A DNA stretch of 64,000 nucleotides from Pelagibacteraceae bacterium AG-319-F18 (lineage in GTDB: Bacteria > Pseudomonadota > Alphaproteobacteria > Pelagibacterales > Pelagibacteraceae). The DNA lies in contig QBXA01000003.1 in NCBI GenBank assembly GCA_003283905.1, forward strand, positions 1-64,000, given 5' to 3'. Under the pieces are notes generated by a model. It was given only the letters and a program-made list of their open reading frames with translations, searched no databases and was not told where the DNA came from. The translations under genes and the position numbers were made by a program. The first letter of the stretch is position 1, and every line of letters starts with the position of its first letter. This document shows, piece after piece, positions 1-8,693 of this stretch.

Positions 1-832
1 GCTTAACAAATACAGTTGATCCTTCTATCACTAATTGATTAAGAGCAGCTTGACGATCTGCGATATTTGTAATTAAAGCTAATTTTCCTGAATTAAATTT
101 TTCGACTAAATTAATAAACCAATCTGTTGTTTGAAGATCCACTTCGTATGGTGCAGGTCTCTTAAGGCCAATTACATTTTTAACACCTCTTGTTAACCAA
201 TCTTCATGTTTAATTATTGCAATAACAATTTCGGAAATAAGCAGTGTTGCAATCGCTAAATAGTCAGCCCTAAGTCCTAAGGCAACTTTTCCAACTACAA
301 AAGCTAAACCTGCTGCAAAGAAAGCTCCGACTACCCATGAAAAAATAATTGGCAACCCTAAACCTCCCAAAAAACCTGTTTTAGCAGGATTAACTGCTTC
401 AATAGCTTCAATTCCTGGTTCAGCAGTTATTCTAATAATTATAATTCCAGCAACAATAATTGCAGCAATTCCATAAGTTCTTAATTTTGATTTTTCAAAA
501 TTTTTTAAAATGAAACGAATAACTAAAACCATTGCTATAATTAGCCATAAGCACATTAATATATCAAAACCTCCTGCACGCCAGGCTTCTTGAATAGGAT
601 CAACAGATATTAAAACTGCTGCCAACCCCCCAAGAGCAGTGTATCCCATAATTCCAAAGTTAATTAATCCAGCATAACCCCATTGAATATTAGCTCCCAT
701 TGTCATCACTGCAGAAATTAAGCACATATTAAATATTGATAAGGCTATATTCCATGATTGAAAAATTCCTACTAGAATTATTAAAACCATCATTATGCTA
801 TAAGCAGCAATTACATTTAAATTCTTTCTCAC
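1..832 (-). CDS. livM: Liv-type ABC transporter permease, LivM family (partial, runs off left edge)
   Basis: Membrane permease of a branched-chain/polar amino acid type (HAAT) ABC importer. I translated it by hand: 277 codons are present and the C-terminus lies outside the window. Several hydrophobic helices are visible, with LivM-family signatures INFGIMGYTALGG near residue 55 and GLRADYLAIATL further on. The start is a GTG whose last two bases lie in the TGA stop of the upstream LivH gene (GTGA overlap). AAAGGG lies about 8 bases before it as a ribosome binding site. It is the last visible gene of the second Liv set. Substrate unknown. Confidence 0.85.
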   Translation of the reverse strand, partial: MRKNLNVIAAYSIMMVLIILVGIFQSWNIALSIFNMCLISAVMTMGANIQWGYAGLINFGIMGYTALGGLAAVLISVDPIQEAWRAGGFDILMCLWLIIAMVLVIRFILKNFEKSKLRTYGIAAIIVAGIIIIRITAEPGIEAIEAVNPAKTGFLGGLGLPIIFSWVVGAFFAAGLAFVVGKVALGLRADYLAIATLLISEIVIAIIKHEDWLTRGVKNVIGLKRPAPYEVDLQTTDWFINLVEKFNSGKLALITNIADRQAALNQLVIEGSTVFVK

Positions 833-1839
833 AACACTTTCCCTTTAAATATTCCCGAAGGTCTATACAGTAGCACTATGACCAATATTGAAAATGAGAC
901 CGCAAATTTATAATCCGTAGATAAAAGCTGAACCAAGCTTTCAGGCTCCATACTCTCGGGCAAAATATACATAAAGAATTTTTTATAAGCATAAGTTAAA
1001 AATATTTCAGAAAACGCAATAACATATCCTCCTAAAAATGCTCCAAATGGGTTTCCTATTCCTCCCACTATTGCAGCAGCAAATATTGGAAGCATATTAT
1101 TAAAGTAAGTGAAAGGCTTAAAGCTTTTATCTAATCCATACAAAACTCCCCCTATTGTTGCTAAAATTCCAGCTATTATCCAAGTAATCATAACAATTCT
1201 TTTTGGATCAATTCCTGAAAGCAATGCCAAGTCTTCATTATCAGAATAAGCTTTCATACTTTTTCCAGTTTTCGTTTTATTTAAAAACCAAAATAACAAT
1301 GAAACTATTACGATAGTTACAAATATAGTTAACACTTGTGTAGACTTAATAGCCAAACCTTCATTTAGACCTGTCATTTCTTTAAATTCTCTTGCTTTAA
1401 TAATAAATTTTTGTCCATCAAAGAACCTTTGGTCTGCTGGTCCAATTATAATCCTTACTACTGCTTGAGTTACAAACATTACACCAATACTTACCATAGC
1501 AAGTTGAACTGGAGGGCTTTTGTTTACTCTATAATATCTAAAAACAAACTTATCGATGAAAAGCATGTAAGCAATCATAAACATAATTGCAAATGGAATT
1601 GCTACTAGTGCCGTGGGCAAAACTCCCAATGAAAAACCTAATGATTGCAGATACCATGTAAATAAAATTGTAACCATTGTTCCAAATGACATCATGTCTC
1701 CTGTTGCAAAGTTAGCAAATCTTAAAATACCATAAATTAATGTAACAAAAATTGCACCAAGTGCTAATTGAGATCCATAAGATAGTGCAGGAATAAATAT
1801 ATAATTTAATAAAAGTATAATTGAATTCAAAATATCCAT
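829..1839 (-). CDS. livH: Liv-type ABC transporter permease, LivH family
   Basis: Inner-membrane permease that should pair with the LivM protein encoded just downstream to form the channel of an amino acid-type ABC importer. The sequence is mostly hydrophobic helices and carries the family's early motif RFANFATGD, the counterpart of NxAHGE in LivH. I place the start at the ATG at 1839, with AGGTGG 5 bases upstream and a single base after the LivF stop; a GTG at 1848 in the same frame is the alternative and would overlap LivF by 8 bases. About 336 residues, slightly longer than typical LivH. The transported substrate cannot be read from the sequence. Confidence 0.88.
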   Translation of the reverse strand: MDILNSIILLLNYIFIPALSYGSQLALGAIFVTLIYGILRFANFATGDMMSFGTMVTILFTWYLQSLGFSLGVLPTALVAIPFAIMFMIAYMLFIDKFVFRYYRVNKSPPVQLAMVSIGVMFVTQAVVRIIIGPADQRFFDGQKFIIKAREFKEMTGLNEGLAIKSTQVLTIFVTIVIVSLLFWFLNKTKTGKSMKAYSDNEDLALLSGIDPKRIVMITWIIAGILATIGGVLYGLDKSFKPFTYFNNMLPIFAAAIVGGIGNPFGAFLGGYVIAFSEIFLTYAYKKFFMYILPESMEPESLVQLLSTDYKFAVSFSILVIVLLYRPSGIFKGKVL

Positions 1840-1840
1840 A

Positions 1841-2548
1841 TCATCCACCTAAAAAAGAGCTTCTTACTCTTGGATTGTTTAATAATTCTTGACCAGTGCC
1901 TGAATAACGATTTTCTCCAGTTACTAAGACATATCCTCTATCAGAAATATTTAAAGCTTGTTTAGCATTTTGCTCTACCATTAAAATTGCAACATTAGTT
2001 CTTTTAACTTTTACTATGTGATCAAATAATTCATCCATAACGATAGGAGAAACTCCAGCTGTAGGCTCGTCTAACATCAATACGGTTGGTTTAATCATCA
2101 AAGCCCTACCCAAAGCAACCTGTTGTCTTTGACCACCAGATAATTCACCAACTAATTGAGATCTTTTTTCTTTTAAGACAGGAAATAAATTATAAATTTC
2201 TTCTATTGTATCTTTAATTTCGTCATTAATAAGAAAGGCACCCATTTCTAAATTTTCCTCAACAGTCATTCCTGCAAAAACATTTTTTGTTTGTGGTACA
2301 AAAGAAATTCCTTTTTTAACTCTATCCTGAGGAGATAATTTTGAGATATCTTCACCATCAATTTTTACTGATCCTGATTTTAAATTAAGAAGACCCAACA
2401 TAGCTTTCATCGCTGTAGATTTTCCTGCTCCATTTGGTCCAAGAATTGAAACTATTTCACCTTTATCAACATCTACTGTACAAGAATTTATGATATCAGG
2501 CCCATTACCATAACCACCTGTCATTCCAATTCCTTCAAAATAAGCCAT
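1841..2548 (-). CDS. livF: Liv-type ABC transporter ATPase, LivF family
   Basis: Cytoplasmic ATPase of the second Liv transporter, 235 residues, the usual LivF length. It shows Walker A GPNGAGKST near residue 38, the Q-loop region FVPQTKNVF, the ABC signature LSGGQRQQ near 136, Walker B VLMLDEPTAG near 157 and the switch region VEQNA. The LivF-type ending with FLGG is present. Its ATG shares one base with the TAA of livG (TAATG), indicating translational coupling, and the next gene starts one base after its stop. No substrate-binding protein for this set is in the window. Confidence 0.92.
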   Translation of the reverse strand: MAYFEGIGMTGGYGNGPDIINSCTVDVDKGEIVSILGPNGAGKSTAMKAMLGLLNLKSGSVKIDGEDISKLSPQDRVKKGISFVPQTKNVFAGMTVEENLEMGAFLINDEIKDTIEEIYNLFPVLKEKRSQLVGELSGGQRQQVALGRALMIKPTVLMLDEPTAGVSPIVMDELFDHIVKVKRTNVAILMVEQNAKQALNISDRGYVLVTGENRYSGTGQELLNNPRVRSSFLGG

Positions 2549-3336
2549 TAATTTGCACCCTTAAGTTTTGAACCTCTGCCCAAGTAACTTTCTATTACTT
2601 TTTCATCTTTTTTGGCATCTTCAACCGATCCTTCAAATAAAACTGAACCTTCGGCCATTACAATAACAGGATCACACAATCTACCAATGAAATCCATGTC
2701 ATGTTCAATCATACAGAATGTGTACCCTTTCTCTTTATTAAGTTTTTCAATTGCAGTTCCAAGATCTTTAAGTAAAGTTCGGTTAACACCAGCACCTACC
2801 TCATCAAGTAATACTAATTTAGCATCCACCATCATAGTTCTGCCAAGCTCTAATAGTTTTTTTTGTCCACCTGATAAATTTCCAGCTAGTTCGTTTGATA
2901 AATGTCCTAGATTTAAAAAATCTACAACTTCTTTTGCTTTTTCCTTTACAGTAACTTCCTCTTCAGCAACTAGTTTTGGTTTTAATAATGCTGTCATTAA
3001 TTTTTCACCAGATTGATTTCCAGGGACCATCATCAAATTTTCTAGTACAGATAAATTTGAAAATTCATGTGCAATTTGAAAAGTTCTAAGCAAGCCTTTT
3101 GAAAATAATTCATAAGATGGAACATCGGTAATATTTTCTTGATCAAAAGTTACATTACCACTTGATGATTTTAAATTACCAGCAATTAAATTAAACAAAG
3201 TAGTTTTACCAGATCCGTTGGGGCCAATAATTCCTGTTATAGTTCCTCTTTTAACATTTAGAGAACAATCCGAAACAGCAGCTAATCCACCAAAATATTT
3301 AGATAGATTGTTTATTTCTAAAATATTTCCAGACAT
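2548..3336 (-). CDS. livG: Liv-type ABC transporter ATPase, LivG family
   Basis: The second ATPase partner of this importer, 262 residues. Walker A GPNGSGKTT lies near residue 37, the signature LSGGQKK near 153 and the H-loop IEHDMDF near 215, all LivG-type. The Walker B segment reads LLDEVGAG, with valine where most LivG proteins have proline; the catalytic DE is intact, so I expect it to be active. It starts 5 bases after the ProC-like gene ends, so the reductase and this transporter are probably one transcript. Confidence 0.92.
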   Translation of the reverse strand: MSGNILEINNLSKYFGGLAAVSDCSLNVKRGTITGIIGPNGSGKTTLFNLIAGNLKSSSGNVTFDQENITDVPSYELFSKGLLRTFQIAHEFSNLSVLENLMMVPGNQSGEKLMTALLKPKLVAEEEVTVKEKAKEVVDFLNLGHLSNELAGNLSGGQKKLLELGRTMMVDAKLVLLDEVGAGVNRTLLKDLGTAIEKLNKEKGYTFCMIEHDMDFIGRLCDPVIVMAEGSVLFEGSVEDAKKDEKVIESYLGRGSKLKGAN

Positions 3337-3341
3337 TTAAT

Positions 3342-4109
3342 TTATTTATTAAGTCTTTTGTGAATAATATTTAATGTCTTTTCTAATGATTTATAAAATC
3401 CTGCTTTAGTTAATTCTCTTACACCTTGCTCGTTAAGACCTTTAGGAGTTTGGGAATCTTTTACTAAATGTTTTAAATCTTTTTTTGAATTAACAACTGC
3501 GTCTTCTGACAAAGCCAGAAATAAAGATGTAATATATTGTTGAGCATTATTTTTTTTAACTCCACGCTTAACTAACCAATTAGTCATTACTCTTAACAAT
3601 TCATAAAACGGTGCCATCATTCCAGAAGTAGACCAAAAATTGATAGATAATTTTTCTTTTTTAATCTCTACAGTAGTTCCTAATTGATTAAAGAATTTTT
3701 TTACTTTTAAATTAGGTGGGCAAATAGGCACTGGTCCTTTTCTTAAGGATATTGGTGGCAAGGGTATTGCTCTCACAATTTTTGCTTTAACTTTAATAGC
3801 TTTTTTTAATTGGGATAAAGTTATTGTCGAAATAAAACTAATAATAGTTTGTCTAGACTTAAATTTTAAATCTTTAATAATCCTTTCACCTACTGTTGGT
3901 GTAACCGATAAAAATACCCAATCACATTTATCAATTATTTGCTGATTATCTTTAGCAATAATTATCTTTTTAAATTTTCTTCTTAAAGTTTGGGCAATTT
4001 TTTTATTTCTTTGGGAAATTATAATTTTTTTACATTTAATTTTAGATGTACAGATTCCAGTAATTACTGAAGATGCAATTTTTCCTGTACCGATAAATCC
4101 TAAATTCAT
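3342..4109 (-). CDS. Divergent pyrroline-5-carboxylate reductase (ProC)-like oxidoreductase
   Basis: A 255-residue NAD(P)-dependent reductase of the ProC fold. The N-terminal Rossmann motif GFIGTGKIASSV starts at residue 4. The positions that normally carry the ProC motifs are altered: SVTP replaces AVKP, RAIPLPP replaces RxMPNTP near residue 114, and TPKGLNEQG replaces SPGGTTE near 222. Classical ProC makes proline from pyrroline-5-carboxylate; the changed substrate-side motifs argue that this paralogue may use another cyclic imine or related substrate. It sits between glaH and a Liv transporter, which suggests amino acid catabolism. Fold assignment is firm, substrate unknown. Confidence 0.7.
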   Translation of the reverse strand: MNLGFIGTGKIASSVITGICTSKIKCKKIIISQRNKKIAQTLRRKFKKIIIAKDNQQIIDKCDWVFLSVTPTVGERIIKDLKFKSRQTIISFISTITLSQLKKAIKVKAKIVRAIPLPPISLRKGPVPICPPNLKVKKFFNQLGTTVEIKKEKLSINFWSTSGMMAPFYELLRVMTNWLVKRGVKKNNAQQYITSLFLALSEDAVVNSKKDLKHLVKDSQTPKGLNEQGVRELTKAGFYKSLEKTLNIIHKRLNK

Positions 4110-4142
4110 AAATTTTGATTACTTTATATTGAATATATTGAA

Positions 4143-5054
4143 TTAATTAATAAAAAAAGAACCTCTAATTCTTAACAATTCTCTACTTAAATCCTGGTTT
4201 TCCTTAAAAGGTTTTCTTCCATGTAGCCAGAAATAATTATTAGCCATTATAGACCTTCCAACAGGTAATTTTGTGATAATTTTATTTTTACTTTCCTCCA
4301 AACCGTCTGACAATCTTTGTAAAAAATTTCCCTGATTCATATTTTTTGGTTCTGGAAACTGATCTATATAAGATATTTTTGATCTACCTTTTTCATCAGA
4401 TGAAAAAACAGGGTGTTCAACTTTATAATCTACATTTTTACTTTTTGGCGATCCCCATGTAAAATTTTGTTTACCTACTGGGTCATTAAATAAATCCTCA
4501 CAGTGCTCCCAATCATCAAGATGCAACATTGTAGTTTCACCACCCTCTACATTTTGTTCATTTATTTTAGTCATAATCAACCAATCAGTTACTTCTTTTA
4601 CATAAGTTCCATCTGTGTGCAGGTCCATGTTTCTATAGGCTTTTCTTAAATATGAGTCACTTTTATCCTCATGTTTAACTTCAAACCTCGCATAGTAGTT
4701 GCCAGTCATTGAATCATGATTTGGAATTCCAATCAAATGAGCAATGGCAGTAGAAAGTTTTACTAAAAATTTATCATTAATCTTTGATGAGATATTTTTA
4801 GGACCAATTGTAAAACATCCTGTAGATCTATCTCTTAATATCTTATTCATTAATTCACTTAACTTATTATTAGTTAAATCATCTAAACTTTTTGCAATAG
4901 TAAATCTAGTAAATGGTTTTAGTTCCAATGCTGTTAAATCAAATTTATTAAAAGGAAAAATTAATTTTTTTATGATCTCATCATCTAAATTAATATTAAT
5001 TATTCGTTTTGATTTTTCATGTTCTTGTATTTCAAGACCAGCTATATTTTGCAT
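4143..5054 (-). CDS. glaH: Glutarate 2-hydroxylase (CsiD/GlaH family Fe(II)/2-oxoglutarate dioxygenase)
   Basis: GlaH hydroxylates glutarate to L-2-hydroxyglutarate with 2-oxoglutarate and Fe(II), a step in lysine-to-succinate breakdown in E. coli. The 303-residue protein matches GlaH over nearly its whole length by eye: AIAHLIG, YYARF, DSYLR, LHTDGTYV, LHLDDWEH, SKNV, HPVF, YIDQF and FWLHGR all recur. The likely iron ligands are H146 and D148 (HTD) and H278 (LHGR); the C-terminal RELLRIRG holds candidate 2-oxoglutarate-binding arginines. The usual partner LhgO is not adjacent. The gene lies between azlD and the ProC-like reductase, inside a run of amino acid transport genes. Confidence 0.88.
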   Translation of the reverse strand: MQNIAGLEIQEHEKSKRIININLDDEIIKKLIFPFNKFDLTALELKPFTRFTIAKSLDDLTNNKLSELMNKILRDRSTGCFTIGPKNISSKINDKFLVKLSTAIAHLIGIPNHDSMTGNYYARFEVKHEDKSDSYLRKAYRNMDLHTDGTYVKEVTDWLIMTKINEQNVEGGETTMLHLDDWEHCEDLFNDPVGKQNFTWGSPKSKNVDYKVEHPVFSSDEKGRSKISYIDQFPEPKNMNQGNFLQRLSDGLEESKNKIITKLPVGRSIMANNYFWLHGRKPFKENQDLSRELLRIRGSFFIN

Positions 5055-5094
5055 AACAAATTTTAAGTTAACTTTATGAATAAATCAATTTTAT

Positions 5095-5418
5095 TTAAAA
5101 ATAATTATTTAAAATTGCCATACATACAGCAGAGAAAATAGTTGGATATACGTAGTTTTTTTTTGAAACAAAAAAAACAATTAAAGACAAAATTACAACA
5201 GCAAATCTACTCATGTAGCTAGCATCTGACAAAACTCCTACAGGAAAAATAATAGTTCTAGCTATTAAGGCTGCTAAAGTCGCATAAGCTAAACAATTAA
5301 ACCATTTAAATAATTTTGATGTTTCTTTTATTCCTTCCGAGCTTACTGCACCTAAAAATCTTGATAGAAAAGTTGCAAATGAAGTCACAAGAATTGCATA
5401 AACTATATTAGCTGACAT
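5095..5418 (-). CDS. azlD: AzlD-type small subunit of a branched-chain amino acid exporter
   Basis: A 107-residue membrane protein with about four hydrophobic segments, the normal size and pattern for AzlD. It overlaps the end of the AzlC gene by 11 bases, the standard arrangement for this two-protein system, in which AzlC and AzlD together export branched-chain and related amino acids. Its place between a Liv importer and glaH suggests control of internal amino acid levels. The assignment rests on size, topology and the AzlC partner rather than on sharp motifs. Confidence 0.8.
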   Translation of the reverse strand: MSANIVYAILVTSFATFLSRFLGAVSSEGIKETSKLFKWFNCLAYATLAALIARTIIFPVGVLSDASYMSRFAVVILSLIVFFVSKKNYVYPTIFSAVCMAILNNYF

Positions 5419-6112
5419 TTAACTCTCCTACAAAGTATGCAATTGTACCACCAACTACTCCACCTAATAAAATTGACCATTCTGGTGATAAAAAATAAAA
5501 AATTGGTCCTAATATTGCTCCAAGTAAAACTGATAAGGAAATTTGTATAGTTTTAGAAGCACCAACCATCATACATAAAAAATAAATAGGATTTAAAATT
5601 GCTAATCCCATCATCAAATCTTTATTTAGAAACTCTGAAGAAAAAAAACCAATAAAAGTACCTATTACCGCTATACTCCAAGTAGCACTGCCAATTCCAA
5701 TCCAGTAATCAATTCTTTGCTCTTTTGGTATAGATTTATAGTTACTCTTCATGATTAACCAAGCTGATACAGCAATAAAATGACAGGAAAAATAATATTT
5801 CCACTTAGGCTGATCTTTATGCATCATTAATGGAAACAAAGATACCGCCATCGGATAGAGACGTGCATTAACAAACCAAACAGCTAAAAAAATATTTAAT
5901 AAAGATGCACCCACTAGTAATGACTCGGCCATTACCAAAGATCCAGGTAAAGCATAAGTCAACATTGTAGAGAAAATACTTTCTTGGATATTAAAACCTA
6001 AATTTTTAAGCAAAGCTCCAATTGCAATGAAACAACAGCCTAAAGCTATTGCTGGACTATCATGAGCTAAAATAGATTTATATCCTTTAAAAAAAAATTC
6101 TCTATTAATCAT
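5408..6112 (-). CDS. azlC: AzlC-type large subunit of a branched-chain amino acid exporter
   Basis: A 234-residue inner-membrane protein, multi-helix, of the AzlC family. Recognisable family features are the early small-residue helix with SPAIALGCCF, the segment NARLYPMAVSL near residue 82 and WKYYFSCHFIAVSAW near 104. It should act with AzlD, encoded directly downstream with an 11-base overlap, as a proton-coupled amino acid exporter. Its start shares one base with the stop of the upstream LivF gene, so importer and exporter genes are translationally linked. Confidence 0.85.
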   Translation of the reverse strand: MINREFFFKGYKSILAHDSPAIALGCCFIAIGALLKNLGFNIQESIFSTMLTYALPGSLVMAESLLVGASLLNIFLAVWFVNARLYPMAVSLFPLMMHKDQPKWKYYFSCHFIAVSAWLIMKSNYKSIPKEQRIDYWIGIGSATWSIAVIGTFIGFFSSEFLNKDLMMGLAILNPIYFLCMMVGASKTIQISLSVLLGAILGPIFYFLSPEWSILLGGVVGGTIAYFVGELNVS

Positions 6113-6897
6113 TAACCACCAAGGAATAGTCTACCTACATCAGAGTTTTGAAGTAAATCTTCCCCTTTTCCAGCTATTGCTGTTTGTCCAGATACTAAAA
6201 CATATCCGATGTCTGCAAATTCTAATCCTTTTTTGGCATTTTGTTCAACTAATATAATAGTTTTTTTTTCATTCTCTTGAAGATCTCTTAAAATTTCAAA
6301 AACCATATCAATATATCTTGGCTCTAAACCAATCGAAGGTTCGTCAACCAATAATATAGATGGTTTCATAACAAGTGCTCTTGATATTTCTAACAATCTT
6401 CTTTCTCCACCAGATAGAACTTTTGCTGGTTGAGTTCTTCTATTTCTTAATCTTTCATATTTTTCAAAAATTCTCTCTGCTTCCTCATAAGACTCATCTG
6501 TTTTATCTTTTGTGTAACCTCCCATTAATAAATTTTCCTCTACTGTCATGTCGGGAAAAACAGAGTTGTCTTGCAATATATACGCGATCCCAACTGATTT
6601 TAATTTTTCTGCTGGAGATAAATTTGTAATTTCTTTTCCTTCTATATCTATCTGACCTGAAAATATATTTGTGAAACCATATATTGAATGAAGAATAGTT
6701 GATTTGCCTGCACCATTAGGTCCTATCAAACAAAGTGACTGAGCCTTATTCACAAATAAATCAAAATTATGAAGAATTTCCATCTTTCCATAACCTGCAT
6801 TTAAGTCTTTAATTGTTAAATGTATTTCATCAGGAGATAATTTTTTCAAATCATCTACGGTTGGAGCTTTACCTAAAACTTCATATTGATTTGACAT
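6112..6897 (-). CDS. livF: Liv-type ABC transporter ATPase, LivF family (upstream set)
   Basis: ATPase of the complete Liv transporter, 261 residues. It carries an N-terminal extension of about 25 residues (to DEIHLTIKDL) not seen in the second LivF at 1841-2548. Walker A GPNGAGKST is near residue 60, signature LSGGERR near 163, Walker B LLVDEPSIGL near 182, followed by VEQNAKKGL and the terminal FLGG. It starts one base inside the stop of livG and shares one base with azlC. The acidic/lysine-rich extension has no function I can assign. Confidence 0.92.
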   Translation of the reverse strand: MSNQYEVLGKAPTVDDLKKLSPDEIHLTIKDLNAGYGKMEILHNFDLFVNKAQSLCLIGPNGAGKSTILHSIYGFTNIFSGQIDIEGKEITNLSPAEKLKSVGIAYILQDNSVFPDMTVEENLLMGGYTKDKTDESYEEAERIFEKYERLRNRRTQPAKVLSGGERRLLEISRALVMKPSILLVDEPSIGLEPRYIDMVFEILRDLQENEKKTIILVEQNAKKGLEFADIGYVLVSGQTAIAGKGEDLLQNSDVGRLFLGG

Positions 6898-7637
6898 TAT
6901 TGTGCTCCTAAATAAGCATCAATCACACGCTTATCATTTTTAATTTCTTCTGGTGAACCATTTGCAAGCATTTTTCCATGTGCTAAACAAAAAATGTTTT
7001 CTGCTAATTGCATGATTACCCTCATATTGTGTTCGATTACTAAAAGTGTTATCCCAAAATCTTGATTCACTTTAATTAATCTATCAATAATTCCATTTAT
7101 TAGTGTTGGATTAATTCCGGCTGTGGGTTCATCTAATAGCAACATTTCAGGTTCATTCATTAATGCCATTGCAAGTTCTAATAACTTTTGTTGGCCAAAG
7201 GAAAGGTCTCCTGCTCTAAGTTTTCTTTTTTGAAATAACCCTACAAAATTCAGTAAATTTTCAGCTTTTTCTGTTAATTCCTGTGGAATTTTTGAAAATA
7301 TTTTCATTAAATTTGCGTCACTACCTTTGTGACTAATAAGCATATTTTCTATACAGTTAAGTTTTCCATAAATTCTCGTTTGCTGAAATGTTCTTAGCAA
7401 GCCTAGTTTAGCAATAACTGGAACTGGGAGTTCTGAAACTTCTTTTGCATTAAATTTTATTGATCCATTGTCTATTGGATAAGTTCCAACTATCGAGTTA
7501 AATAAAGTAGTTTTACCTGATCCATTAGGACCAATTAATCCAACTATTTTGCCTTTTTCAACTTTCATCGAAATGTCAACGTTAGCTTTAACACCGCCAA
7601 ATGATTTGTTTACATTATTGACTTCTAAAATGCTCAT
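6897..7637 (-). CDS. livG: Liv-type ABC transporter ATPase, LivG family (upstream set)
   Basis: 246-residue ATPase partner of the LivF protein encoded directly downstream. Walker A GPNGSGKTT near residue 37, LSFGQQKLLEL as the signature near 144 (F replaces the usual G in LSGGQ), Walker B LLLDEPTAGI near 165 and IEHNMRV near 201. The LSFGQ form occurs within the LivG family, so I do not read it as inactivation. It overlaps livM by 4 bases. Confidence 0.92.
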   Translation of the reverse strand: MSILEVNNVNKSFGGVKANVDISMKVEKGKIVGLIGPNGSGKTTLFNSIVGTYPIDNGSIKFNAKEVSELPVPVIAKLGLLRTFQQTRIYGKLNCIENMLISHKGSDANLMKIFSKIPQELTEKAENLLNFVGLFQKRKLRAGDLSFGQQKLLELAMALMNEPEMLLLDEPTAGINPTLINGIIDRLIKVNQDFGITLLVIEHNMRVIMQLAENIFCLAHGKMLANGSPEEIKNDKRVIDAYLGAQ

Positions 7638-8686
7638 TTAAGTTCTACCTGTGCTTTACGATCTTTTTCATCAACTATTTCGCCAAATCTCTCTGGATAT
7701 TTTTCTCTTAACCATCCCATAATTCCTTCTGGGAAATAAATTACAATTACAACAATTAAAACTCCTAGAGCAACATACTGCCAACCTAAGAAGAAAGTCC
7801 AAAAACCCTCTTTAAATATATGAAATACAGTTGCACCAATAATTGGACCCCAAAGTGTTCCTTTGCCACCCAATATTGCCATCAAAACCATAAATACTCC
7901 CATCTCTCTTCCATCAAATGCAACATCCGTAGAATCAATGTATCCAACTAAGCCTCCCATTATTCCACCAGCCAAACCACAAAAGAAAGCTGATATCATC
8001 CAGCCAATAATTTTATATTTCATTGTTTCAATGCCCATCGCCTCAGCTTTATCCTCATTATCTCTTATTGCATTAAGTATTAATTTAAATCTCGTAGAAT
8101 AAATTGAACGAACTGCAATAAATGTCAGAACTAAAGTAAAGAAACTTAGGAAATAAAAAAACTCCCCTCTTGCCTCTAAACTTCCAATGTTGGGAAAAGG
8201 CGGAGTTGTAAATCCCTGTCCCGCTCCAATTATTTCTATTCCTCCTGAAATTTCACCTGCAGCTACTCCTAAACCTAATGTACAAATTGCAAAATAATGT
8301 CCTCTTAGACCTAAAATAGAATATCCAATCAAACCTGCAACAATAGTTGGAACTACCGCAGCAACAACTAATCCAACAGCCATCCCTTGAAAAAACTGAA
8401 CTGGTGTATGAACAAATGTTTTTTCACCACCGCTTTCAGTCCATTCTGCTAGTGGAAAAAACATACCTACTTGTACAGAAGCACAAAGGTACATTCCAAG
8501 ACCATAGAATAGAATATTACCAAATGAATTATATCCCATCTCACCACCTTGAATGTTCCAAGTTATTGCTAAAACAATTAAGACACAAAGAATTGATAAT
8601 TGAACCTTAAACGCAGGAAATATAAATGGAGCAGCTAATCCAAAAATTAAAATAGCAGCATATAAAATTAAGTTATTTTTACTCAT
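7634..8686 (-). CDS. livM: Liv-type ABC transporter permease, LivM family (upstream set)
   Basis: 350-residue inner-membrane permease with many hydrophobic helices. LivM-family marks include GEMGYNSFGN near residue 48, the segment SILGLRGHYFAICTLGLG near 124 and NEDKAEAMGI near 212, the cytoplasmic loop that contacts the ATPases. The C-terminal tail after residue 330 is charged and cytoplasmic. It lies 7 bases after livH and overlaps livG by 4, completing the E. coli-like order livH-livM-livG-livF. Confidence 0.9.
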   Translation of the reverse strand: MSKNNLILYAAILIFGLAAPFIFPAFKVQLSILCVLIVLAITWNIQGGEMGYNSFGNILFYGLGMYLCASVQVGMFFPLAEWTESGGEKTFVHTPVQFFQGMAVGLVVAAVVPTIVAGLIGYSILGLRGHYFAICTLGLGVAAGEISGGIEIIGAGQGFTTPPFPNIGSLEARGEFFYFLSFFTLVLTFIAVRSIYSTRFKLILNAIRDNEDKAEAMGIETMKYKIIGWMISAFFCGLAGGIMGGLVGYIDSTDVAFDGREMGVFMVLMAILGGKGTLWGPIIGATVFHIFKEGFWTFFLGWQYVALGVLIVVIVIYFPEGIMGWLREKYPERFGEIVDEKDRKAQVELK

Positions 8687-8693
8687 TTTTTTA

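Noticed and set aside
1411-1608. Plus-strand open frame inside livH, and similar antisense frames elsewhere (for example 2612-3016, 4744-5079, 34858-35226)
   Set aside because: All are fully inside well-supported genes on the other strand, low-complexity or compositionally odd, without ribosome binding sites or family resemblance.
6939-7637. LivG with signature LSFGQ read as an inactive ATPase
   Set aside because: LSFGQ occurs in active LivG-type ATPases, and Walker A, Walker B and the H-loop are intact.
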